NCBI RefSeq assembly: GCF_009467805.1
Contig: NZ_WIAY01000005.1
Span: 1-64,000 of the forward strand
DNA length: 64,000 nt
Source: Stenotrophomonas nematodicola
GTDB taxonomy: Bacteria > Pseudomonadota > Gammaproteobacteria > Xanthomonadales > Xanthomonadaceae
Direction of reading: 5' to 3'
The notes beneath the pieces are model-generated. The model made no database searches. It was not told where the DNA came from and saw nothing but the letters and a program-made list of their open reading frames with translations. This document shows, piece after piece, positions 47,749-57,749 of this stretch (position 1 is its first letter; the number at the start of each line of letters is the position of its first letter). Made by a program: the position numbers and the translations under genes.

Positions 47749-48231
47749 TCAGCCGACAGAAAGGGCCTGCAAGTCACCCCCTTGGGGAAGGCGATCGAGC
47801 CATTCACGGCCCGCGGCGCTGTCCGCGCGGAGCCGCACGCGACGCCCCTGCCCCTCGATCTCCAGCGCCACCACCAGGTCGGTGGGCGGCAGGGCGCCAG
47901 CGCCCCGTTCCGGCCATTCGACCAGCCACAGCGACGCGCTGCCCTCGTCGAGCCCGAGGAAATCCAGCTCTCCGGCGTGGCCGATACGGTAGAGGTCCAG
48001 ATGCCAGGCCTCGTGCCCATCGGCCAGCGGATACCGCTCCACCAGCGTGTACGTCGGGCTGCGGATCGGGCCCTGTACCCCCAGCGCGCGCAGCAGCGCG
48101 CGGGCGAGCGTCGACTTGCCGGCCCCCAGGTCGCCCTGCAGCTGCACCACGGCCTGCGCCGGGCGGGTGGCCGCGAGCCACTGCCCGAGCAGGTCGGTGT
48201 CGGCGGGTTCGGCGAGGAAAAACGTGATCAT
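47749..48231 (-). CDS. tsaE: tRNA threonylcarbamoyladenosine biosynthesis ATPase TsaE
   Basis: A 160-residue P-loop ATPase of the t6A modification complex with TsaB and TsaD. Walker A is VQLQGDLGAGKSTLARALL, followed by GPIRSPTYTLVERY and WHLDLYRIG. It overlaps the preceding nnr stop as ATGA (ATG at 48231). The partner tsaB/tsaD genes are not in this window. The order nnr-tsaE-amiC-mutL is conserved in many gammaproteobacteria, supporting the call. Confidence 0.95.
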   Translation of the reverse strand: MITFFLAEPADTDLLGQWLAATRPAQAVVQLQGDLGAGKSTLARALLRALGVQGPIRSPTYTLVERYPLADGHEAWHLDLYRIGHAGELDFLGLDEGSASLWLVEWPERGAGALPPTDLVVALEIEGQGRRVRLRADSAAGREWLDRLPQGGDLQALSVG

Positions 48232-49712
48232 GCGGGGCGGTCCGGATTGACGAAGCGGCGCAGCGGCGCCAGAAGATCGGTGGGCAGCAGGCCACGCTGG
48301 CCTTCGGCGGCGGCGGCGTCGCCGGCCAGGGCATGCAGCAGCGCGCCGGTGCTGGCCGCGTCGAACGCTCCCAACCCCTGCGCGCGCAGTGCCGCGATCA
48401 CGCCGGTCAGCAGGTCTCCCATGCCTCCGACGGCCATGCCGGGATTGCCGGCGGCAATCACCCGCGGGCGGGCGTGCGGCGCGGCGACCAGCGTGCCGGC
48501 CCCCTTCAGCACCACCACGGTCTGGTAGCGCTGGGCGAGCGCCTGTACGGCGGCGAAGCGGTCGCCCTGCACCTCGGCGGTGCTGCAGCCGAGCAGCCGC
48601 GCGGCTTCGCCCGGGTGCGGGGTCAGCACGGCATCGGGCAGCGGCTGCGGTGACTGCGCCAGCAGATTCAAGGCATCCGCATCGACCACCAGCGGACGGC
48701 CGGCGCCAAGCACCTGCCGCCACAGTTCGTGGGCCCAGTCGTCCTGACCCAGTCCCGGGCCGATCGCAATCACGCCGGACTGCGGCAGCAACGCGGACAG
48801 ATCCTGGGCGTCCTCAACCGCGTGCACCATCGCTTCGGGCAGGCGCGACAGCAGCGCGGTGACATGCGCCTGGCGGGTGGCCACACGGACCAGTCCGGCG
48901 CCACTGCGCAGGGCCGCCTCGCTGGACAGCATCACCGCGCCACCGCTGCCAAGGTTGCCGCCCACGCACAGGACCTGCCCGGATTCGCCCTTGTGGGTGT
49001 TGGCGCGACGGGGCGCCAGCAGCGCGCGCACGCGTTCGTGGTGCCAGCGCGACGCCGATGCGACCACGTCCCGGGCGCTGCCCTCGGGCAGCTGCAGCGG
49101 TGCCAGTCGGCGCTCGCCGACATGTTCCAGCGCATCGCCGGTGTACAGGCCCTGGTGGCACACAATGAACTGCAGGGTCACAGCAGCCCGCACGGCTACG
49201 CCCGGCACCGCGCCGGTGCGCGCATCCACGCCGCTGGGCACATCCAGTGCCAGCACCGGGGCCGTCTCCTGGTTGAGTGCGGCGATGCGTGCCGCGGCGG
49301 CCGCCTCCGGCGCGCGATCCAGTCCGATCCCGAACAGTGCGTCCACCCAGACATCCATCGCGGGCAGCGGCCCGTCGCCGGCCAGCACATCCCCCCCCTG
49401 CGCCAGGAAGGCCGCCTGTGCGCGCTGGGCCAGCGCCGTGGCCGGTGCGTCGCCAGGCAGGTGCAGCACCTGCACGTGGCGGCCGGACTGCCGCGCCAGC
49501 GCCGCCAGCACGTAGCCGTCGCCACCGTTGTTGCCGCGCCCGGCCAGCACGCCGATGCGCTGGGCCTGCGGCCAGTGCTCCAGCAGGCATTGCCAGGCGG
49601 CCAGACCGGCCTGGTCCATCAGCGAAGCGCCACCGTCGCCCAGCAGCGCACTGGCCTGGGCATCGATGCGGCGGGCGGCAGGGGTGTCGAAGAGTTCAGC
49701 GAGTTCAAGCAT
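48228..49712 (-). CDS. nnr: Bifunctional NAD(P)H-hydrate repair enzyme
   Basis: A 494-residue enzyme joining NAD(P)HX epimerase (about 1-215) and ADP-dependent dehydratase (about 220-490). The epimerase part shows VLAGRGNNGGDGYVLAALA and LALDVPSGVDARTGAVPG. The dehydratase shows HKGESGQVLCVGGNLGSGGA and the nucleotide-binding AAGNPGMAVGGMGDLLTGVIAAL. It repairs hydrated nicotinamide cofactors. The start at 49712 is an ATG. It is divergent from queG, with 25 bases between starts, and overlaps tsaE. Confidence 0.95.
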   Translation of the reverse strand: MLELAELFDTPAARRIDAQASALLGDGGASLMDQAGLAAWQCLLEHWPQAQRIGVLAGRGNNGGDGYVLAALARQSGRHVQVLHLPGDAPATALAQRAQAAFLAQGGDVLAGDGPLPAMDVWVDALFGIGLDRAPEAAAAARIAALNQETAPVLALDVPSGVDARTGAVPGVAVRAAVTLQFIVCHQGLYTGDALEHVGERRLAPLQLPEGSARDVVASASRWHHERVRALLAPRRANTHKGESGQVLCVGGNLGSGGAVMLSSEAALRSGAGLVRVATRQAHVTALLSRLPEAMVHAVEDAQDLSALLPQSGVIAIGPGLGQDDWAHELWRQVLGAGRPLVVDADALNLLAQSPQPLPDAVLTPHPGEAARLLGCSTAEVQGDRFAAVQALAQRYQTVVVLKGAGTLVAAPHARPRVIAAGNPGMAVGGMGDLLTGVIAALRAQGLGAFDAASTGALLHALAGDAAAAEGQRGLLPTDLLAPLRRFVNPDRPA

Positions 49713-49737
49713 GACGGGATTCTATACTTGCCCCCTG

Positions 49738-50826
49738 ATGTCCGCCGTCCCCGCCCCTGTCCCGCTCGACCCCGCCCTGGCCGCCCACCGGCTGCGCGCC
49801 CTTGCGCGGGCGCACGGATTCCAGCGCTGCGGGGTGGCCGGCATCGAGCTGGGCGAGGATGAGGCGCACCTCGCCGACTGGCTCGGCAAAGGCCTGTACG
49901 GAACCATGCAGTGGATGGCCCGCCACGGCACGCTGCGCGCGCGCCCCGCCGAATTGCTGCCCGGCACCGTGCGGGTGATCTCGGTGGGCATGGACTATGG
50001 CCACAAGGACGATGCCCAGGCCTGGGACACCCTGCACGATGGCGACCGCGCCTACGTGGCGCGCTACGCGCTGGGCCGCGACTACCACAAGCTGATGCGC
50101 AACCGGCTGCAGAAGTTCGCCGATGCCCTCGCCGCCGAGATCGGTCCGTTCGGCTACCGGGTGTTCGTCGATTCGGCGCCGGTGCTGGAGCGCGCGCTGG
50201 CGCGCAATGCCGGGCTGGGCTGGATCGGCAAGCACACCTGCCTGATCGACCGCCAGGGCGGCTCGTGGTTCTTCCTCGGCGAGATCTACGTCGATCTGCC
50301 GCTGCCGGTGGACACGCCCGCGACTGCGCACTGCGGCACCTGCACGCGCTGCATCGATGTGTGTCCCACCCAGGCGATCATCGCGCCGCAGCGCCTGGAT
50401 GCGCGGCGCTGCATCTCCTACCTGACCATCGAGCACGAGGGTGCCATTCCCGAGCCGATGCGCCCGCTGATGGGCAACCGCATCTACGGGTGCGACGACT
50501 GCCAGCTGGTGTGCCCCTGGAACAAATTCGCCCGGCGTACCGACGAGCCCGATTTCCGCGCCCGCAACGATCTGGACACCGCCTCGCTGGCGCAGCTGTT
50601 CGCCTGGGAGGAAGACGAGTTCCTGCGGCGTACCGAAGGCAGCCCCATCCGCCGCAGCGGCCACGAGCGCTGGCTGCGCAACATCGCCGTGGCGCTCGGC
50701 AACGCGCCCACCCATGCCGACACCCTCGCCGCGCTGCACGCGCGTCGCGCGCATCCGTCAGCCATCGTGCGTGAACACGTGGAATGGGCGCTGCAGCAGC
50801 ACGCCGGGCGCGACGCCGCGGGATGA
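49738..50826 (+). CDS. queG: Epoxyqueuosine reductase
   Basis: A 362-residue cobalamin- and iron-sulfur-dependent enzyme for the last step of queuosine synthesis in tRNA. Two [4Fe-4S] motifs are visible: [17 protein letters not shown] and [16 protein letters not shown]. The earlier [19 protein letters not shown] and [15 protein letters not shown] are family signatures. Divergent from nnr, as in many gammaproteobacteria. The C-terminal HEAT-like tail carries [17 protein letters not shown]. The xseA ATG follows 55 bases after its stop. Confidence 0.95.
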   Translation: MSAVPAPVPLDPALAAHRLRALARAHGFQRCGVAGIELGEDEAHLADWLGKGLYGTMQWMARHGTLRARPAELLPGTVRVISVGMDYGHKDDAQAWDTLHDGDRAYVARYALGRDYHKLMRNRLQKFADALAAEIGPFGYRVFVDSAPVLERALARNAGLGWIGKHTCLIDRQGGSWFFLGEIYVDLPLPVDTPATAHCGTCTRCIDVCPTQAIIAPQRLDARRCISYLTIEHEGAIPEPMRPLMGNRIYGCDDCQLVCPWNKFARRTDEPDFRARNDLDTASLAQLFAWEEDEFLRRTEGSPIRRSGHERWLRNIAVALGNAPTHADTLAALHARRAHPSAIVREHVEWALQQHAGRDAAG

Positions 50827-50881
50827 AGCACGCGCGCCAACGTGCGACCATGCCTCCCCGTTCGTACCGTTCTATCCCCTC

Positions 50882-52222
50882 ATGGACCGCAGCGCGCAGA
50901 TCCTCACGCCCAGCCAGCTCAACATCCTGGCCCGCGACCTGCTGGAAGGCGCTTTCCCGCTGATCTGGGTGGAAGCCGAACTCGGCAGCGTCACCCGCCC
51001 GGCGTCCGGCCACATGTACGTCACGCTCAAGGATGCGCGCGCGCAGATCCGCGCCGCGCTGTTCAAGCCGAAGAGCCAGTGGCTGAAGTTCATCCCGCGC
51101 GAAGGCATGCGCGTGCTGGCCCGCGGCCGGTTGACCCTGTACGAAGCGCGCGGCGAGTACCAGCTGGTGCTGGACCACATGGAGGAAGCCGGCGAAGGCG
51201 CCCTGCGCCGCGCGTACGAACAGCTCAAGGCGCGCCTGGAAGCCGAAGGCCTGTTCGCGCCCGAGCGCAAGCGCGCCCTGCCCGCCCACGTGCGCCGTCT
51301 GGCGGTGATCACCTCGCCCACCGGCGCAGCCGTACGCGACGTGCTGAGCGTGCTGGAACGGCGCTTCCCGCTGCTGGAAGTGGACCTGCTGCCAAGCCTG
51401 GTGCAGGGCGACAGTGCCGCCGCGCAGATCACCGCGCTGCTGCGCGGCGCCGACACCAGCGGCCGCTACGACGTGATCCTGCTCACCCGCGGTGGCGGCT
51501 CGCTGGAGGATCTGTGGGCGTTCAACGACGAGCAGCTGGCCCGTGCCATCGCCGCCTGCACCACCCCGGTGGTCTCGGCGGTCGGTCACGAAACCGACTT
51601 CAGCCTGGCCGATTTCGCCGCCGACCTGCGCGCGCCCACCCCCTCCGTCGCCGCCGAACTGCTGGTGCCCGACCAGCGCGACCTGGCGCTGCACCTGCGT
51701 CGCCTGGACGCGCGCCTGGCGCAACTGCAACGCCATGCGCTGGGCCAGGCCATGCAACGCACCGACCGCGCCCTGCTGCGCCTCAACGCGCAGAGCCCGC
51801 AGGCCCGCCTGCAGCTGCTGCGGCGGCGCCAGCAGGACGCGGCACGGCACCTGGTCGCCCTGTGGCAGCAGTTGCATGAGCGCCGCCTGGCGCGGCTTCG
51901 CCATGCCGCGGCGGTGCTGCGCAACGGTCACCCGCAGCGTCGCCTGGATGCACTACGGGAACGGCTGCAGCGTCTGCAGCCACGTGCCGATGGCGCCATC
52001 GCGCGTCACCTGCAACGTGATGGCCTGCGCCTGCGTGCCCTCGCCCGTTCAATGGAAGCGGTCAGCCCGCTGGCCACGGTGGCACGCGGTTACGCCATCC
52101 TGACCCGCGAGGACGATGGCAGCCTGGTGCGGTCCCCGCTGCAGGTCCGTCCCGGCGACACGCTCACCGCGCGCGTGCAGGACGGGGCGATCCAGGTCGT
52201 GGTGAAAGACCCCGCCCGCTGA
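50882..52222 (+). CDS. xseA: Exodeoxyribonuclease VII large subunit
   Basis: A 446-residue catalytic subunit of exonuclease VII. An N-terminal OB-fold ([43 protein letters not shown]) leads to the catalytic region with [33 protein letters not shown] and [17 protein letters not shown], followed by a long coiled coil (about 280-400). It degrades single-stranded DNA with the small subunit XseB, not encoded here. The ATG at 50882 begins [13 protein letters not shown]. Confidence 0.95.
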   Translation: MDRSAQILTPSQLNILARDLLEGAFPLIWVEAELGSVTRPASGHMYVTLKDARAQIRAALFKPKSQWLKFIPREGMRVLARGRLTLYEARGEYQLVLDHMEEAGEGALRRAYEQLKARLEAEGLFAPERKRALPAHVRRLAVITSPTGAAVRDVLSVLERRFPLLEVDLLPSLVQGDSAAAQITALLRGADTSGRYDVILLTRGGGSLEDLWAFNDEQLARAIAACTTPVVSAVGHETDFSLADFAADLRAPTPSVAAELLVPDQRDLALHLRRLDARLAQLQRHALGQAMQRTDRALLRLNAQSPQARLQLLRRRQQDAARHLVALWQQLHERRLARLRHAAAVLRNGHPQRRLDALRERLQRLQPRADGAIARHLQRDGLRLRALARSMEAVSPLATVARGYAILTREDDGSLVRSPLQVRPGDTLTARVQDGAIQVVVKDPAR

Positions 52223-52259
52223 GGCACCGTGCCGGCGATGCGTGCCGGCAGTGGCCAGG

Positions 52260-53156
52260 TCAGCCCGCGCTCTCGCAGAAGCGCTTGCGGTACTCCATCG
52301 CCTTGGGCATCAGCGCCTGCAGGTTCTGGATGCGCGTGCCTGGGTTGGGATGGGTGGAGGAGAACTCCGGCGGTGCCTGCCCGCTGCTCTGGCCCATCCG
52401 CTCCCACAGTGGAATCGCTTCGCGCGGGTCGAAGCAGGCGGCGGCCGCCAGCATCAGGCCCACTTCGTCGGCCTGGGTCTCGTGGCTGCGTGCATACGGC
52501 AGCAGGTAGCCGTAGCCCATCGCCGACATCACCATCTGTTGCTGCTGCGGGTCCATGCCGCTGGCCGCGCCGGCCATCTGTCCGATCTGGGTCAGCTTCT
52601 GCTGGGCCATGCGCTGTGCCCCGTGACGCAGCAGCGCGTGGGCAATCTCGTGCCCCATCACCACCGCCATCGCATCGGTGGTGCGCGCCACCGGGATCAA
52701 TCCGGTGTACACCGCCATCTTGCCGCCCGGCAGGCAGAACGCATTGGCCTGATCGGACTGGATGACGTTCACCTCCCACTCGAAGTCGCGGGAGAAATGC
52801 GCCGGCTTGAGCCCATGCTCCTCGGCAAGCGCGGTTTCCACCACGTCGACCTTGTTGATCAGGCGCTGGGCGATCGCACGCACATCCCGGGACACCTGCA
52901 GGTTCGGATCGACCGGGCGCTCCTGCGCCAGGATCTGCTGGTAGGCCTGCAGCCCCAGCGCCTTCTCCTGAGTGGCATCGAGCGAGCTGTCGATCAGCAC
53001 GCTTTCCCCGGTATAGGGGTCCACCGCACGGTTGGAGAACCAGTAGAAGGCGGCGTAGCCGGCGAACGCCAGCAGCACCCACCAGCGGATGTTGCCGAAC
53101 AATCCCGGTCGCCGGGCCCGGCCCTGCTGCTGACCGCCAAATGGATCGTTGCGCAT
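52260..53156 (-). CDS. M48 family metallopeptidase
   Basis: A 298-residue membrane-anchored protease with a cytosolic start and one helix (WWVLLAFAGYAAFYW), then a periplasmic Ste24/LoiP-like M48 domain. Zinc motif VVMGHEIAHALLRHGAQRMA and third ligand HETQADEVGLMLAAAA are intact. It ends STHPNPGTRIQNLQALM. Such proteins help maintain outer-membrane proteins. Not the same as HtpX. Neighbours are xseA (convergent) and the FGE-domain lipoprotein gene upstream in the same direction (59-base gap). Confidence 0.9.
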   Translation of the reverse strand: MRNDPFGGQQQGRARRPGLFGNIRWWVLLAFAGYAAFYWFSNRAVDPYTGESVLIDSSLDATQEKALGLQAYQQILAQERPVDPNLQVSRDVRAIAQRLINKVDVVETALAEEHGLKPAHFSRDFEWEVNVIQSDQANAFCLPGGKMAVYTGLIPVARTTDAMAVVMGHEIAHALLRHGAQRMAQQKLTQIGQMAGAASGMDPQQQQMVMSAMGYGYLLPYARSHETQADEVGLMLAAAACFDPREAIPLWERMGQSSGQAPPEFSSTHPNPGTRIQNLQALMPKAMEYRKRFCESAG

Positions 53157-53215
53157 GCTCGTGGTTCCTGGTGGGTCCGGGGCACGCCGCCCCGCGCCCG
53201 CCCATCCTAGATCGC

Positions 53216-55087
53216 TCAGATGCCGCGCACCAGCCGGAAGCCGATGCGGGCGCTGGTGGTGTCCGAGTCCTGCGACTGCCGCCAGGCCGCGCGGGTCTGC
53301 TCGGGCGCGTTGGCCCAGTTGCCGCCGCGGATCACGCGCTGGCGGCAGCCCGGGTTGAACCAGGCCACGCCGTCGGACGGCGCGCGCCGATAGCTGGCAT
53401 GCCAGCAGTCGGCAACCCACTCGCTGAGATTGCCAGCGATGTCGTGAACGCCCCAGGCGTTGGGTTCGAAGGTCGCCACGGGCGCCGGTCCCCAATATCC
53501 GTCGCCATAGCCGACAAAGGCGTTGTACCAGCGGCGCCCGGACGGCGAAACGTCCTTGCCACCGGTGAAGTTGCCCGCGCGCGGCGGCGGCGTGCCAGCG
53601 TCGCCCCAGGGGTAGCGACCACTGCTGCCCGCGCGCAGCACGTACTCGAACTCGGCTTCGCTCGGCAGCCGGTAGGAACGGCCGGTCTGCTCGGACAGCC
53701 AGGCGGCGTAGTGCTCGGCATCACGCACACTCACATGCATCACCGGCAGGGTGGCGATTGCCGGGGCGCCGCTGTAGTCCGACTGCCAGTCCACGCCGCT
53801 GCGGCGCATGAAGTTGCCGCTGCGCTCGTCATACACGATCGAATGGCCGCGCCGGGTCGCGCGCGGGCGCGCCTTGGTCGCCTCCACATAGCGGCGGAAG
53901 TCGGCGACCGTCACCTCGGTGATCGACAGGGCAAAGCCGCGCTCGAACCGCACATAGTGGGAGGGCTTTTCGGCATCGGTGGCGCCAGGCTCGCTGTCGC
54001 CCGCGCCCATCTGGAAGCCGCCATGCGGCACGACGATCATCTGCGGGCCGCGCCCGCCGTCACGCAGCGCATCGCTGAACACTTGGCGCGGCCGGAAGCT
54101 GCCGTAATGGGTGACCAGTTCGATCCGCTCACGCAACTGCACCACCACCGGGTCGCCCGGCAGGGCGATCCGCAGCGCATCCTCCAGCTTCTGCCGCGCC
54201 GGCTTGAGCCCCTGCGGCGTGGCCAGGTCGCGCAGACCTTCATCGCGCAGGCGGACCAGCGTCTCGGCGCGGATGCGCTCGATCCGTTCAAACGCGTCGG
54301 CAATGGTGATCGACGAATCGCGCACCTTGGCCGCTTCGGCCAGCCAGGTGCCGGCGGTGCTGAAATCGGTGGCGCGCGCGGCGTCCTCGGCGCGCCGGAT
54401 CAAGGCGCTTTCCGCTGCCGCCAGCCCTTGGCGTGCCCGCGCGTTGTCCGGGTCCAGGGCCAGGGCCTCACGGAAGTTGGGAATCGCGCCATCGCCATCT
54501 TCACCGATGCGCCCGGCACGCAGGTCATCCTCGCCGGCCCGGTTGTAGGCGAGCACCCGCTGCGCCTTCTCAACGCGCGTCTGCAACTGGCGCACCTTGG
54601 GGTCCTCCGGAGCCAAGGTCAGCAGCACCAGCGCCATGTCACCGGCCTCGGCCAGCGCCTCGCGCTGCTTCAGCGGCCGGGCCAGCAGGGCGGTCGCCTC
54701 GTCCAGCAGGCGGTGTCGCGCACGCGTCAGCCCGGCCTGCGCCTGGCGATCGCCGGGATTGTGCTGCAACAGGCCCAGCCAGATCGGAATCGCATCGGCG
54801 GACGTGGCGTACAGCCGCCCCTGCTCGAATGCCTGCGTCGCCTCGCGATGCGCCTTGGCCACGCCCTGCGCGTCAATCACGACCGGCGGCGGCTCCCAGC
54901 GCTGCACGGTTTCGGCCGCGTCCTCGCCCCCGATGGTGACCTGCGCCGCCACCGGTCCACGCACGGCAGGCGCCGGCCCGGTTCCCGCCGCAGGCGGCGT
55001 GGCAGCCGGCGGCGTCGAGGGCGAGCAGCCGCTGGCCATCCCCAGCGTCAGGGCCAGCAACAACGGCAATGTGCCGGACGATCGCAA
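53216..55087 (-). CDS. Lipoprotein with C-terminal formylglycine-generating-enzyme (SUMF1) domain
   Basis: A 623-residue protein. A lipoprotein signal (GMASGCSPS) opens it, followed by a helical repeat-like region (about 60-330: QGRLYATSADAIPIWLGLLQHNPGD, repeating tetratricopeptide-like helices) and a C-terminal FGE/SUMF1-type domain from VVPHGGFQMGAGDSEPGATDAEKP to RGGNWANAPEQTRAAWR and GFRLVRGI. The usual FGE copper-binding cysteines are not obvious, so it may be a non-enzymatic, C-type-lectin-fold relative. No sulfatase is nearby. Likely in the outer membrane facing the periplasm. Role unknown. Confidence 0.87.
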   Translation of the reverse strand: MRSSGTLPLLLALTLGMASGCSPSTPPAATPPAAGTGPAPAVRGPVAAQVTIGGEDAAETVQRWEPPPVVIDAQGVAKAHREATQAFEQGRLYATSADAIPIWLGLLQHNPGDRQAQAGLTRARHRLLDEATALLARPLKQREALAEAGDMALVLLTLAPEDPKVRQLQTRVEKAQRVLAYNRAGEDDLRAGRIGEDGDGAIPNFREALALDPDNARARQGLAAAESALIRRAEDAARATDFSTAGTWLAEAAKVRDSSITIADAFERIERIRAETLVRLRDEGLRDLATPQGLKPARQKLEDALRIALPGDPVVVQLRERIELVTHYGSFRPRQVFSDALRDGGRGPQMIVVPHGGFQMGAGDSEPGATDAEKPSHYVRFERGFALSITEVTVADFRRYVEATKARPRATRRGHSIVYDERSGNFMRRSGVDWQSDYSGAPAIATLPVMHVSVRDAEHYAAWLSEQTGRSYRLPSEAEFEYVLRAGSSGRYPWGDAGTPPPRAGNFTGGKDVSPSGRRWYNAFVGYGDGYWGPAPVATFEPNAWGVHDIAGNLSEWVADCWHASYRRAPSDGVAWFNPGCRQRVIRGGNWANAPEQTRAAWRQSQDSDTTSARIGFRLVRGI

Positions 55088-55191
55088 ATTCGGTTCCCTG
55101 CCGCCTGATGGTTCAGGGCCTCATCATACTGGCGCGGCCGTGCAGGGGTGCATCGCGCTATCCTCCCCACCCTGAGCAGACCCTGCAGTCG

Positions 55192-56283
55192 ATGGAACCC
55201 CACGTGGCTTACTGGATCAAAACCCCGGCGGAACTGGACGAGCGCTACCGCCAGCGCCCCACCCGCATCGGCCTGGATACCGAATTCATCCGCGAGCGCA
55301 CTTACTGGCCGCAACTGGCCCTGGTGCAGATGGCGGTCGGTGATGACATCCTGCTGATCGATCCGCTGATCCCCGGCATGACCGAAGCGCTGGCCCCCTG
55401 GCTGACCGACACGTCGATCCTCAAGATCATGCACAGCGCCAGCGAAGATCTGGTCACCTTCAAAGTGGCCTGCGGGGTGCTGCCGCGGCCGCTGTTCGAC
55501 ACCCAGATCGGTGCGGCACTGGCCGGCATCGGCGGCGGCATGGGTTACCAGAAGCTGGTCAACGCGATCACCGGCGTCACCCTGGCCAAGGGCGAGACCC
55601 GGTCGGACTGGATGCGGCGCCCGCTCTCCGACGCGCAGCTGGAATACGCCGCCGATGACGTGGAGTACCTGTTCGCGCTGCACGACGCGATCGACGCCCG
55701 GCTGGGCGAACTCGATCGTCGCCAGTGGCTGCAGGACGATGCCGAGCGCCTGCTCGCCAGCGTCGAGCACGACGAAGAGCGCTGGCCGCATGTGGCCATG
55801 CGCTCGGCGCAGTTCATGGATACGCCCGCGCAGATGCGCCTGCTGCGGCTGCTGCGCTGGCGCGATGTGCAGGCACGCGTCAGCGACAAGCCGCGCAGCT
55901 GGATTCTCGACAACGAACTGGCCGCTGTACTCGCGCGCACGCCGCCGGCCGATGTCGATGCGCTCGGCGCCCTGATGGAGGGCTTCCCCAAGGCGCCGCG
56001 CAAGCTGGCCGCACAGGTCTGGCAGGCGCTGGTCACGCCGTTGGATGACGAGGCCGAGGCACCGTTGGCACTGCCGGCCAACGACACCAACAAGCAGGCG
56101 CTCAAGCGCCTGCAGGATGCGGTCGCCGCACGCACGGCCGAGCTGGGCCTGCCCGACGGCGTGCTGGCCTCGCGCAAGCATCTGGAAAGCTATCTGGAGA
56201 GCCGCCAGTGGCCTGCTGCATTGGCCGGCTGGCGCCAGGCGCAGCTGGAACCGGCGCTGGCTCCGCTGCTGCCGGCAGGCTGA
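55192..56283 (+). CDS. rnd: Ribonuclease D
   Basis: A 363-residue 3'-5' exoribonuclease of tRNA maturation. Motifs of the DEDD family: GLDTEFIRERTYWPQLALVQ (DExE), HSASEDLVTFKVACG and SDAQLEYAADDVEYLFALHD. A C-terminal HRDC-like domain follows (RLLRLLRWRDVQARVSDKPRSWILDN, and a second at the end). The ATG at 55192 begins MEPHVAYWIKTPAEL, the natural family start; the longer frame has no ribosome site. Divergent from the FGE lipoprotein gene. Confidence 0.93.
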   Translation: MEPHVAYWIKTPAELDERYRQRPTRIGLDTEFIRERTYWPQLALVQMAVGDDILLIDPLIPGMTEALAPWLTDTSILKIMHSASEDLVTFKVACGVLPRPLFDTQIGAALAGIGGGMGYQKLVNAITGVTLAKGETRSDWMRRPLSDAQLEYAADDVEYLFALHDAIDARLGELDRRQWLQDDAERLLASVEHDEERWPHVAMRSAQFMDTPAQMRLLRLLRWRDVQARVSDKPRSWILDNELAAVLARTPPADVDALGALMEGFPKAPRKLAAQVWQALVTPLDDEAEAPLALPANDTNKQALKRLQDAVAARTAELGLPDGVLASRKHLESYLESRQWPAALAGWRQAQLEPALAPLLPAG

Positions 56284-56432
56284 CCCCTCTACACGTCTGC
56301 GTGTCGGCATGGGCCACGCAGACTGCCCCGCTGCAGGCTGAACAGACGTCGCGCGGCCGTGACCGCAGACATATGGGAACACGCCGAGGTGCGTGCAAGA
56401 GTGGCTTCACCGCCACCCCTGCAAGGATTCCC

Positions 56433-57605
56433 ATGCAATCGATCCGGACACGATGGACCGTGGTTCCCAGTGGCACGCGAGGCCTGCGCGCGTTGCTGGC
56501 ACTGGGGCTGATCCTGGCGATCGGCAGCGCCGGTGCTGCCGACACGCTCGATGCGCGCATCACCACCGCCATGCAGGGCACCGCCACCCCCGCGATGGGC
56601 GTGCTGGTGATCCGCGATGGCAAAGTCGCCGACCAGGCGGTCAGCGGTGTGCGCCGCAGCGACGCCAAGACCGTAGCCACCCGCGACGACCAGTGGATGA
56701 TCGGCTCCACCGGCAAACCGATCACCGTGGCGGTGATCGCGCGCCTGGTCGAACAGGGCGTGCTGACGTGGGATGCCCCGTTGTCGACGATGCTGCCGGA
56801 ACTGTCGGCGCAGATGCGCCCGGAGTACCGCAATGTCACTCTGGTACAGCTGCTGTCGCACCGCGCCGGCCTGCCGGAAAACCTGACCGATGCGGCCGCA
56901 CTGGATGCCTTCTTCACCGACGCCCGGCCGCTGCCGGTGCAGCGTGAGGCGTATATCAAGGCTGCGTTGGCCGACGCGCCGGTGCATGCGCCGGGCACCG
57001 AGTTCGCCTACAGCAACAGCGGCTTCCTGATTGCCGCGGTGATTGCCGAGCACGCCACCGGCAAGGATGTGGAAACGCTGATGCAGCGCGAAGTGTTTGA
57101 TCCGCTGGGCATGACGGGCGCCGGCTTCGGCCCGACGCGCGGCAACCAGCCGCTGGGCCACCGCGCCGGCAAGCCGGTGACCACCGCACCGCGCAAGGCC
57201 GATGACGGCGTGCCGCCGATCTACACCGCCGCCGGCAACCTGCACATGCGCCTGCAGGACCTGGCGCTGTTCGCGATCGACCAGCTTGCCGGCAGCCAGG
57301 GCAAGGGTACGCTGCTGACCCCGGCGTCCTACGCACTGATGCAGACCGCGCAGCCGGGTAGCGGATCGGGCCTGGACTGGGGCGTGCAGCCGTCCATCGC
57401 CGGGCGCCAGGGGCCCGTGCTCGTGCACGGCGGCTCGGATGGCAACTGGCTGGCGTGGGTGGTGCTGTTCCCCGGCCAGAACAATGCCGTGATCGCCATC
57501 GCCAATGCGGCTGAAGACATGGGCGCGGACAAGGCCACGATGGGCGTACTGGGTGGCCTGTTCGCCGAACTGGCACCGCCGCTGGCCGCGCCCGCCGCAA
57601 GGTAG
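56433..57605 (+). CDS. Serine hydrolase, class C beta-lactamase-like
   Basis: A 390-residue secreted enzyme with a signal region (ALLALGLILAIGSAGAA). The serine active site MIGSTGKPITVAVIA (SxxK) and FAYSNSGFLIAAV (YxN) are intact, and HGGSDGNWLAWV takes the place of the third motif. This family includes penicillin-binding and esterase-type enzymes; it need not hydrolyse beta-lactams. AAGGA is six bases before the ATG. A palindrome at 57663-57694 lies between it and the convergent TonB-receptor gene. Confidence 0.85.
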   Translation: MQSIRTRWTVVPSGTRGLRALLALGLILAIGSAGAADTLDARITTAMQGTATPAMGVLVIRDGKVADQAVSGVRRSDAKTVATRDDQWMIGSTGKPITVAVIARLVEQGVLTWDAPLSTMLPELSAQMRPEYRNVTLVQLLSHRAGLPENLTDAAALDAFFTDARPLPVQREAYIKAALADAPVHAPGTEFAYSNSGFLIAAVIAEHATGKDVETLMQREVFDPLGMTGAGFGPTRGNQPLGHRAGKPVTTAPRKADDGVPPIYTAAGNLHMRLQDLALFAIDQLAGSQGKGTLLTPASYALMQTAQPGSGSGLDWGVQPSIAGRQGPVLVHGGSDGNWLAWVVLFPGQNNAVIAIANAAEDMGADKATMGVLGGLFAELAPPLAAPAAR

Positions 57606-57662
57606 AACGGCGTGGGCCGCGGTCCGTGACCCAACGCGGCGGCGATCGACGCACACCGGAAA

Positions 57663-57694
57663 CGACAACGCCCTGCTTGGGCAGGGCGTTGTCG
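57663..57694. terminator. Palindrome between convergent genes
   Basis: CGACAACGCCCTGC-TTGG-GCAGGGCGTTGTCG is a perfect 14-base stem with a four-base loop. It lacks a strong T tract, so it may be a weak terminator or a stabilising hairpin shared by the serine hydrolase and TonB-receptor transcripts. Confidence 0.55.
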
Positions 57695-57749
57695 AGGCGT
57701 GCGACAGGCGACGTCGGCACCGCAGCTGCGCGGCGCCGATGCCCGTCCA

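Noticed and set aside
56433..57605. Serine hydrolase considered as a resistance beta-lactamase
   Set aside because: It has the SxxK and YxN motifs but the third motif is HGGSDGN rather than KTG, so a housekeeping esterase or peptidase-like role is as likely.
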